Assembly (NCBI GenBank): GCA_020354085.1
Contig: CP070641.1
Location: 621,762 to 626,983 of the forward strand
Direction of reading: 5' to 3'
Source of the DNA: Pseudomonadota bacterium
GTDB lineage: Bacteria > Pseudomonadota > Gammaproteobacteria > Acidiferrobacterales > Sulfurifustaceae
DNA: 5,222 nucleotides
This document shows positions 1-4,108 of this stretch, piece after piece (position 1 is the stretch's first letter; each line of letters begins with the position of its first letter). Made by a program: the position numbers and the translations under genes. The notes below the pieces were generated by a model that saw only the letters and a list, made by a program, of their open reading frames with translations, was not told where the DNA came from and did no database searches.

Positions 1-445
1 CGCCCGTCGCCAGGCGCTGGTGGTAACCATAACGCAGCATGATCGGCAGCGAGATCAGGCCCATGGCGATCACCGCGGCGGCCATCACGCCGGTGGTGGC
101 GGCGAGCAGCGCGCCGACGAACACTACCGCGTACGCCAGCCCGCCGCGCACGCGACCGAACAGTTGGCCGGCAGTGTCGAGCAAGTCCTCGGCCATGCCG
201 CTGCGCTCGAGCACCAGGCCCATGAAGGTAAAGAATGGGACCGCGAGCAGCGTCTGGTTGGCCATGATGCCGAACACCCGTTCCGGCATCGCCTGCAGCA
301 GCGCGAATTCAAAGAATCCGGCCTGGATGCCGATGATGGCGAACAGCAGGCCGTTGGCGGCGAGTGCGAATGCCACCGGGTAGCCGAGCAGCAATAACAC
401 GACAAGCCCGGCGAACATGAGCGGTGCCATGAGTTCGAAACTCAT
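1..445 (-). CDS. dctM: TRAP transporter large permease, DctM-like (partial)
   Basis: Large membrane subunit of a tripartite ATP-independent periplasmic (TRAP) transporter, which in this family carries out sodium-coupled uptake of organic acids and related solutes across the inner membrane. Only the first 148 codons are present; the 3' end is cut by the left edge. The protein is strongly hydrophobic. It has a first helix ending in GYPVAFALA (residues 21-29), then NQTLLAVPFFTFMGLVLERSG (63-83, written here as NQTLLAVPFF plus TFMGLVLERSG), and RGGLAYAVVFVGALLAATTG (100-119) followed by MGLISLPIML. All are hallmark stretches of the DctM family. The start is ambiguous. ATG 445-443 lies 13 nt after a strong GGAGG (463-459). 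An in-frame GTG at 454-452 overlaps the dctQ stop (GTGA) but is only 4 nt from that site. The gene immediately follows dctQ, as expected for a translationally coupled permease pair. Substrate cannot be read from the sequence. Family assignment is confident. Confidence 0.93.
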   Translation of the reverse strand, partial: MSFELMAPLMFAGLVVLLLLGYPVAFALAANGLLFAIIGIQAGFFEFALLQAMPERVFGIMANQTLLAVPFFTFMGLVLERSGMAEDLLDTAGQLFGRVRGGLAYAVVFVGALLAATTGVMAAAVIAMGLISLPIMLRYGYHQRLATG

Positions 446-450
446 GGCGC

Positions 451-1020
451 TCACAGTTCCTCCCGCGACTGTTCATGCGGCAGCACCCCCTCGCCGCGCA
501 AGAAGGCGACGCGCTTGATGATCTCGGACACGCCCTGCAGCGCCAGCAAGGCGAAGCCCACCGGGATCAACAGGCGCACCGGCCAGCGGACCAGGCCGCC
601 GGCGTCGGGCGAGACCTCATCGACGCGCAGCGCTTCCGCGAATCCGGCCCACGACAACCAAACCATCAGCACGCACAAGGGCATGAGAAACAACAGGCTC
701 CCCATGATGTCGATCCAGGCGCGCGAGCGTGCGCTCAAGCGACCGTAGATGACATCGATGCGCACGTGGCCGTTGTGTTTGAGCGTGTAACCGGCGAGCA
801 GCAGAAAGATGGCCGCGAACAGATACCACTGCGCTTCGAGCCAGGCGTTGGACGAAAGCGACAGGCCATAGCGCGCTAGAGCATTCGCCGCCGAGATCGC
901 GGTGGCGGCCAGCACCAGCCAGCGCAAGGCCCGGCCAAGCGCCTCGTTGCCGGCGTCGATAAAGCGCGAGAAGGCGAGCAGAACCTGCATGACGTCAGTG
1001 CGCGGATGCCGAGCGCCCAT
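451..1020 (-). CDS. dctQ: TRAP transporter small permease, DctQ-like
   Basis: Small four-helix membrane subunit of the same TRAP transporter; it pairs with the large permease in the inner membrane. At 189 residues it has the usual family length. Four hydrophobic segments are visible at about 33-52, 65-81, 105-126 and 147-168. The DctQ signature lies around the second: NAWLEAQWYLFAAIFLLLAG (58-77), followed by TLKHNGHVRIDVIY (79-92) and RAWIDI (100-105). The C-terminal tail is charged and cytoplasmic-looking. The start at 1020 lies 6 nt after the HDAC stop codon. An alternative start is Met11 at 990, just before the hydrophobic region. Neither has a recognisable Shine-Dalgarno sequence, so translation probably depends on coupling to the HDAC gene. 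The stop codon sits within the translation-initiation region of dctM. Substrate unknown. Residues such as the WLEAQWYLF and HNGHVRID stretches resemble the TRAP subgroup often annotated as mannitol/chloroaromatic transport, but that label is an annotation habit and not evidence of substrate. Confidence 0.92.
   Translation of the reverse strand: MGARHPRTDVMQVLLAFSRFIDAGNEALGRALRWLVLAATAISAANALARYGLSLSSNAWLEAQWYLFAAIFLLLAGYTLKHNGHVRIDVIYGRLSARSRAWIDIMGSLLFLMPLCVLMVWLSWAGFAEALRVDEVSPDAGGLVRWPVRLLIPVGFALLALQGVSEIIKRVAFLRGEGVLPHEQSREEL
459..464 (-). promoter_or_regulatory. Strong Shine-Dalgarno of dctM, inside the dctQ 3' end
   Basis: GGGAGG on the minus strand lies within the last codons of dctQ. 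It is the only near-consensus ribosome binding site upstream of any gene in the window. It is 4 nt from a GTG (454-452) that overlaps the dctQ stop codon, and 13 nt from the in-frame ATG at 445. The usual optimum is 5-9 nt, so the spacing decides neither start. Either choice implies translational coupling of the two TRAP permease subunits. Confidence 0.7.
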
Positions 1021-1026
1021 GAAGCG

Positions 1027-1980
1027 CTAGTGCACCGTACTGGGGGCAAGCAACGCATTGACCACGTCGCACCACGCGGCGGCCAGGTTGGCGCGGTTGT
1101 AGCCGCCGCCGCCGAGCGCCAACACCCAGCCGTTGCAGCACTGCTCGGCAACGAGCGTGAGGCGCGCGGCCGCATAGGCGTGACAGGCAGTGCTGTATTG
1201 CAGATGCGTGAGCGGATCGCCAGCGACGCTGTCGGCGCCAGCCTGCAGGATGATGAATTGCGGTTGGCCGGCGCGCACGAAGGCCTCGACCTGTTCCCAG
1301 GCGGCGCGAAACGCCTTTTCGTCCGCACCCGGCGGCATCGGAAGATTGAGCTTCGTGCCGACCGCGCGACCCCGGCCGGTCTCTCGCGCGCTGCCGGTGC
1401 CGGGATAGAGATAGCGCCCGTCTTCGTGCATGTCGGCGAAGATCAGTTCCGGGTCATCCTCGAACGCGTAAAACACGCCGTCGCCGTGATGCGCGTCGAT
1501 GTCGACATAGGCGATGCGCTTGAGTCCGTGGCGCGCGCGCAGCGCCTCGATCGCGATGCCGGGATCGTTGAATACGCAGAAACCGCCGGCACGATCGCGG
1601 CGCGCATGATGCAGCCCGGCGATCGGCACGAATACCCGACGCCCGGGCTCACGCAAGATCCATTGCACACCGTCGAGCACGCTGCCGACCACGGTGCTGG
1701 CGGCCTCGAATACGCCGCGAAACGCCGGCGTGTCGCCATAGTCGAGATAACCCACCCCGGTTGTGGATTGCGTGCGAACGCGATCTACATAGTCAGTCGT
1801 ATGGAACAGAGTGATATCGGCAAGCGATGCACTAACCGGTGCGGCCTGCTCGATGCGTTGGTCGAGCCCGCGGCCCTTGGCCTCGCGCCAGAAGGCATCG
1901 AGCCGATCCGGCCCGAAGGGATGTCCGTCGCCGAAGCCGTAGGCGGCAAGGCCCGCACCGTGGTAGACACGTACCGACAT
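1027..1980 (-). CDS. HDAC-superfamily zinc deacylase (AcuC-like / acetylpolyamine amidohydrolase-like)
   Basis: Cytoplasmic zinc-dependent amide hydrolase of the arginase/deacetylase fold, removing acyl groups from lysine side chains, acetylated polyamines or related N-acyl amines. From ATG 1980 it has 317 residues, normal for bacterial members. The active-site motifs are all intact: GLHHARRDRAGGFCVFNDP with the charge-relay His pair H124/H125; YVDIDAHHGDGV supplying zinc ligands D162 and H164; QAGADSVAGDP supplying the third ligand D250; and GGGGYN with transition-state Tyr294. The catalytic position is therefore Tyr (class I/AcuC type), not His. The reading frame is open 39 codons further upstream, to 2097. 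That stretch overlaps the preceding gene, has no family-like sequence, and is not needed, because MSVRVYHGAG is a typical N-terminus. No Shine-Dalgarno precedes the start; a TATAAT lies 7 nt upstream. It is followed after 6 bp by TRAP permease genes, suggesting it acts on an imported compound (inference). Histone-like or acetyl-CoA-synthetase targets remain possible. Confidence 0.93.
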   Translation of the reverse strand: MSVRVYHGAGLAAYGFGDGHPFGPDRLDAFWREAKGRGLDQRIEQAAPVSASLADITLFHTTDYVDRVRTQSTTGVGYLDYGDTPAFRGVFEAASTVVGSVLDGVQWILREPGRRVFVPIAGLHHARRDRAGGFCVFNDPGIAIEALRARHGLKRIAYVDIDAHHGDGVFYAFEDDPELIFADMHEDGRYLYPGTGSARETGRGRAVGTKLNLPMPPGADEKAFRAAWEQVEAFVRAGQPQFIILQAGADSVAGDPLTHLQYSTACHAYAAARLTLVAEQCCNGWVLALGGGGYNRANLAAAWCDVVNALLAPSTVH

Positions 1981-2016
1981 GCGACCATTATAGGGACGGG
2001 CGCATGCGCCCAAAAA
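1980..2016 (-). promoter_or_regulatory. Candidate promoter of the HDAC-dctQM unit, possibly leaderless
   Basis: A perfect sigma-70 -10 hexamer TATAAT lies on the minus strand at 1992-1987. It is followed by the 6-nt stretch GGTCGC and then the ATG of the HDAC gene, so a normally placed transcription start would fall on or next to the A of the start codon. The -35 side is poor: only T-rich matches (TTTTGG at 2015-2010 with 17-bp spacing, or TTTTTG at 2016-2011 with 18-bp). The absence of any Shine-Dalgarno before this ATG fits a leaderless mRNA. The spacer contains the 14-bp palindrome listed separately. The motif is seen directly; its activity is inferred. Confidence 0.5.
1998..2011. repeat. 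Perfect 14-bp palindrome in the promoter spacer upstream of the HDAC gene
   Basis: GGGCGCATGCGCCC is a perfect dyad in the 43-bp gap between the membrane-protein gene and the HDAC gene. It lies immediately upstream of the TATAAT, between it and the only candidate -35 elements. Possible roles are operator for a dimeric regulator, or an RNA hairpin at the end of the preceding transcript. On the minus strand no T-run follows it, so it is not a standard intrinsic terminator. In GC-rich DNA one such palindrome can arise by chance in a few kilobases; its position is what makes it worth listing. Confidence 0.5.
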
Positions 2017-2023
2017 CCGCCGG

Positions 2024-2857
2024 TTACGGTGACGATGGAAACAGGGCGCGATAGCTACAGTAGATACCGGCGACGAAGCGCGGCAGCACGAACGCACCGA
2101 CGATCAGAACCGCCAGGTAGTTGAGCCAGACGGCGCTCGATAAAACCACCAGTGCCGACAGCGCCATGGCCACGAGGACGAAGCCTGACGCGAAGATGGC
2201 GAGCGGCAGGGCATGGCGCGTGCAAGTGCGAAAGCCCTCAGCGAGAGCGGCAAACGGCGGGCGCGTGCCCAAGACCGTGAGCGGCACCAGATAGAGCAAG
2301 GCCATGAACAAGACCACGCGCAGCAGCATGGCAATGCCGATTCCGACGATCTTGGCGGTTTTCATGGGCGCGGCCAGGTCACCGGCGGCCAGCCCCGACA
2401 GTACCGAGCCGCCGGTCAGCAGGTATTCAACTATAGCGCTTGCGAGCACCAGGCCGAGCACGAGCACGCTCGTGACGAGGATGCGAAAGGTCTGGTGCGC
2501 GTCACCCAACACCAGCAGCAAGGCGCGCAGCGGGCGCAGCAGCCAGATCTCCCACCAGGGATAACTCAGTGGCGCTTGTTCGGGAGCGTCGCTCGCCAGC
2601 GCCTGCGCGGCGAGCAGCGCACCGCCCAGCAGCAAGGGTGATACCAACACGAAGACCAAGCCACCAAAGAACGGAATGCCCGTGAGCATGAGACCGAGCA
2701 CGAGATACGTGCCAGCCATGGCAGTCCAAAGCGGTTTGTCGCGTGCGCACAAGTCGCGCGCGCAGGCAATCCACGAGTGCGCTTGCGCGAAGGCGCTCGG
2801 CGGACGCGGTGCGTGGGGCTCGTCGCTTACGGGTGACGATTGCGTTGTTGGGTCCAT
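2024..2857 (-). CDS. Polytopic inner-membrane protein, BPSS1780-like, function unknown
   Basis: A 277-residue integral membrane protein of unknown function. The first 25 residues are polar and proline-rich. An amphipathic stretch (HSWIACARDLCARDKPLW, 27-44) precedes the first membrane segments at about 46-62 and 64-87 (LTGIPFFGGLVFVLVSPLLL). Three to four further hydrophobic regions follow at about 126-147, 170-196, 215-240 and 243-266. The order of a short cytosolic lead-in, a GIPFFGG turn, a helix ending in SPLLLGGALLA, and later long hydrophobic helices resembles the BPSS1780 family of betaproteobacterial membrane proteins. That match is from memory and moderate. The gene starts 40 bp after the DUF2782 stop without a visible Shine-Dalgarno, and an inverted repeat (2876-2893) lies just upstream. 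No catalytic motif is apparent. It probably belongs to the same transcript as the upstream LOG and DUF2782 genes. Confidence 0.85.
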   Translation of the reverse strand: MDPTTQSSPVSDEPHAPRPPSAFAQAHSWIACARDLCARDKPLWTAMAGTYLVLGLMLTGIPFFGGLVFVLVSPLLLGGALLAAQALASDAPEQAPLSYPWWEIWLLRPLRALLLVLGDAHQTFRILVTSVLVLGLVLASAIVEYLLTGGSVLSGLAAGDLAAPMKTAKIVGIGIAMLLRVVLFMALLYLVPLTVLGTRPPFAALAEGFRTCTRHALPLAIFASGFVLVAMALSALVVLSSAVWLNYLAVLIVGAFVLPRFVAGIYCSYRALFPSSP

Positions 2858-2875
2858 GCGAAGAAGGCTTGCCGG

Positions 2876-2893
2876 TAGGCGCCCGTGCGCCTA
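2876..2893 (-). repeat. Perfect 7-bp inverted repeat (hairpin) between the DUF2782 and membrane-protein genes
   Basis: On the transcribed strand, TAGGCGC - ACGG - GCGCCTA forms a perfect 7-bp stem with a 4-nt loop. It starts about 5 nt after the DUF2782 stop codon and ends 18 nt before the start codon of the membrane-protein gene. It is followed by CCGGCAAGCC and not a T-run, so it is not a canonical terminator. It may mark RNA processing or mRNA 3'-end protection, or be a binding site. Its core (GGCGCA...GCGCC) resembles the palindrome at 1998-2011. Confidence 0.5.
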
Positions 2894-2897
2894 GCGT

Positions 2898-3263
2898 TTA
2901 CCAGCTCAGAATTACCCAGTTCGGAATTGCGACGCTTGGTGCGAAATCGCTGCGGCGAAATTCCCCCTGTCCCTCGCGGTCGATCAGGTAGTACGGCTTA
3001 CCCTTGGTGGGCGTGACCTTGATCATGTAGAGCCGGCCGTTGACCCGGTACTCCTCGTGGATCTCGCTGCCCTTGGTCACGATCGTTACCTCGGGCACGA
3101 TCTCGTGTGGCGGCGTTTCGGGCGGTGGCGGTGGCGGGGTGTAGTTCTCGGCGATCGGCGGCGGATCACTCGGCGGGCGTGCCGGGGTCTGGCCCTCGGC
3201 GGCGATCACCGGTAGCGCCGCGCACAGACCGGCCGCGCATGCGAGCAGTTGCAGTCGAAACAT
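2898..3263 (-). CDS. Small exported DUF2782 protein
   Basis: A 121-residue protein of unknown function with an apparent Sec signal peptide: MFRLQLLACAAGLCAALPVIAAEGQ, given here as start MFRL, hydrophobic core LLACAAGLCAALPVIA (6-21), with likely cleavage near A21/A22. It is expected in the periplasm. A proline-rich linker (residues 31-53, including a run of six prolines at 43-48) is followed by the DUF2782 domain (about 56-121). The domain has the characteristic EEYRVNGRLYMIKVTP (70-85), GKPYYLIDREGQG (88-100) and terminal PNWVILSW (114-121). The start at 3263 is chosen because it begins the signal peptide and lies 7 bp past the LOG stop. The open frame upstream to 3359 lies wholly over LOG coding sequence. 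Linkage to polA is also seen in Pseudomonas (recalled), supporting conserved synteny. There is no Shine-Dalgarno, so coupling to the LOG gene is likely. The role of the domain is unknown. Confidence 0.88.
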   Translation of the reverse strand: MFRLQLLACAAGLCAALPVIAAEGQTPARPPSDPPPIAENYTPPPPPPETPPHEIVPEVTIVTKGSEIHEEYRVNGRLYMIKVTPTKGKPYYLIDREGQGEFRRSDFAPSVAIPNWVILSW

Positions 3264-3270
3264 GGGGTCG

Positions 3271-4020
3271 TCAGAGATTGAGTTTGATTTCGCGCTCTTC
3301 TTCGGAAGGCTCGAAGCCGCGCGTTTCATAATACCGGAAGATCGTGTCGAGCACCCCATCGGCGGTGTTGACCACCGAGAACAGATTGAGGTCGGCGGCG
3401 TCGAGCATGCCCTCGGCGATCAGGGTGCGCTTGAACCAGTCGATCATGCCGGCCCAGAACGGGGCGTGCACCAGAATGATGGGCATGCGCGTGCTCTTGC
3501 CGGTCTGGATCAAAGTGAGCGCCTCGATCACCTCGTCGAGCGTGCCAAAGCCGCCCGGCATCACGACGTAGGCCTTGGCGTACTTGACGAACATCACTTT
3601 GCGCGCAAAGAAATGATTGAAGGTGAGCGCCACGTCCTGGTAGGGATTGGCGATCTGTTCGCGCGGCAGCACGATGTTCAACCCGACGCTCGGGCTCTTG
3701 CCCGGGTAGGCACCGCGGTTGGCGGCCTCCATCAGACCGGGACCGCCACCACTGACCACGGCGAAACCGGCGTCAGATAGCTTGCGCGCGATTTCCTCGG
3801 TCAAGGCATAATACGGATGACCCGGCGCAATGCGCGATGAGCCAAAAATACTGACCGAAGGTTGAATCTCCGACAGCCGCTCGAAGCCGGCCACGAACTC
3901 CGACATGATCTGGAAAATCTTCCACGACTCGCGCGACATCTGCCCCGACGGCGAGATCGAGCCGCGCAAATCCCGCACGGTGTCGGCCGGCGGTTTCGGC
4001 ACGCTTGGTTTGTCATTCAT
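3271..4020 (-). CDS. LOG family (TIGR00730-type) nucleoside-monophosphate phosphoribohydrolase
   Basis: Cytoplasmic Rossmann-like enzyme of the LOG family. Members cleave the N-glycosidic bond of nucleoside 5'-monophosphates (cytokinin-ribotides in plants and some bacteria; AMP or other purine nucleotides in several bacterial members), releasing base and ribose 5-phosphate. Length is 249 residues. Visible elements are the N-terminal strand SIFGSSR (57-63), the glycine-rich SGGGPGLMEAANRGA (90-104), FFARKVMFVKYA (137-148, with conserved Arg140), and the signature PGGFGTLDE (155-163, catalytic Glu163). An N-terminal extension of about 50 residues, including SPSGQMSRESWKIF, is usual for proteobacterial homologues. 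The start at ATG 4020 gives this full extension; Met28 (3939) is the only other reasonable start. No clear Shine-Dalgarno is present: GGGGAG at 4046-4041 is 20 nt away, too far. It is divergent from polA and followed after 7 bp by DUF2782. Old annotations as 'lysine decarboxylase' for this family are misnomers. Confidence 0.94.
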   Translation of the reverse strand: MNDKPSVPKPPADTVRDLRGSISPSGQMSRESWKIFQIMSEFVAGFERLSEIQPSVSIFGSSRIAPGHPYYALTEEIARKLSDAGFAVVSGGGPGLMEAANRGAYPGKSPSVGLNIVLPREQIANPYQDVALTFNHFFARKVMFVKYAKAYVVMPGGFGTLDEVIEALTLIQTGKSTRMPIILVHAPFWAGMIDWFKRTLIAEGMLDAADLNLFSVVNTADGVLDTIFRYYETRGFEPSEEEREIKLNL

Positions 4021-4026
4021 AACTGA

Positions 4027-4060
4027 TTTCTAGCACAAAGCTCCCCTTTCTAGCAGGAAG
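4027..4060. repeat. Two-copy direct repeat, 20-bp period, between the LOG gene and polA
   Basis: TTTCTAGCACAAAG (4027-4040) and TTTCTAGCAGGAAG (4047-4060) match at 12 of 14 positions, with the first nine identical. The start-to-start distance is exactly 20 bp, about two helical turns, placing both copies on the same DNA face. It lies in the promoter region of the LOG gene and upstream of polA, as expected for a tandem regulator site. No regulator is identified. Confidence 0.55.
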
Positions 4061-4084
4061 CCGGCGAATGGCCCGCAAGCATAG

Positions 4085-4100
4085 CGCCCATACCAGGGCG
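4085..4100 (+). promoter_or_regulatory. Small stem covering the weak polA ribosome binding site
   Basis: CGCCC (4085-4089) and GGGCG (4096-4100) can pair as a 5-bp all-GC stem with a 6-nt loop. The only Shine-Dalgarno-like sequence upstream of polA, AGGGCGG at 4095-4101, lies in the 3' arm, 7 nt before the GTG. If the stem forms in the mRNA it would reduce polA initiation. The stem is short and could be coincidental. Confidence 0.3.
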
Positions 4101-4108
4101 GCAGCGAC

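Larger units (their letters stand above)
4021..4108. promoter_or_regulatory. Divergent intergenic region between the LOG gene and polA
   Basis: This 88-bp gap must hold promoters for both the minus-strand LOG gene and plus-strand polA, unless polA is read from elsewhere. I find no convincing -35/-10 pair on either strand. TGCTAGAAA on the minus strand (twice) vaguely resembles an extended -10 (TGnTAnAAT) but lacks -35 partners. What stands out is a direct repeat (4027-4060), plus a small stem overlapping the weak polA ribosome site (4085-4100). Confidence 0.45.

Noticed and set aside
20..397. Plus-strand open frames over the left 400 bp
   Set aside because: They are antisense to dctM, whose minus-strand translation is unmistakably a TRAP large permease. 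The predicted products are low-complexity His/Gln/Gly-rich.
1998..2026. An intrinsic terminator after the membrane-protein gene
   Set aside because: On the transcribed strand the 14-bp dyad is preceded, not followed, by the T-run. The upstream AACC/GGTT pairing that does precede the T-run is only 4 bp, too weak for a terminator.
1981..2097. A 39-residue N-terminal extension of the HDAC protein
   Set aside because: The stretch overlaps the end of the membrane-protein gene, crosses the intergenic palindrome and TATAAT, and has a Cys/Arg/His-rich sequence unlike family members, which begin close to the VYHG segment.
1006..2124. A 372-codon plus-strand open frame, longer than the HDAC gene it overlaps
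   Set aside because: It lies antisense to the HDAC gene, whose active-site motifs are complete. Its translation shows no family features and is rich in Arg/His/Gln, as expected from the complement of GC-rich coding DNA. Such shadows are common at this base composition.
2213..2641. Plus-strand Gln/His-rich 142-codon frame
   Set aside because: It is the complement of hydrophobic helices of the membrane-protein gene (Leu codons read as Gln/Glu/His), with no independent coding evidence.
3225..3263. A lipoprotein signal (LLAC at residues 6-9) in the DUF2782 protein
   Set aside because: The cysteine is only nine residues from the start, too early for a lipobox after a full hydrophobic segment. 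A signal peptidase I site near residue 21-22 fits better.
3264..3359. A 32-residue N-terminal extension of the DUF2782 protein
   Set aside because: It lies entirely over LOG coding sequence and would bury the obvious signal peptide that begins at Met 3263.
3262..3780. Plus-strand 172-codon frame
   Set aside because: It is antisense to the LOG gene, which has its full PGGFGTLDE signature; the frame shows no recognisable motif.
4027..4055. TGCTAGAAA copies read as extended -10 promoters for the LOG gene
   Set aside because: TAGAAA matches the -10 consensus at only four of six positions and no -35-like hexamer lies at suitable spacing for either copy. A repeated binding site explains the duplication better.
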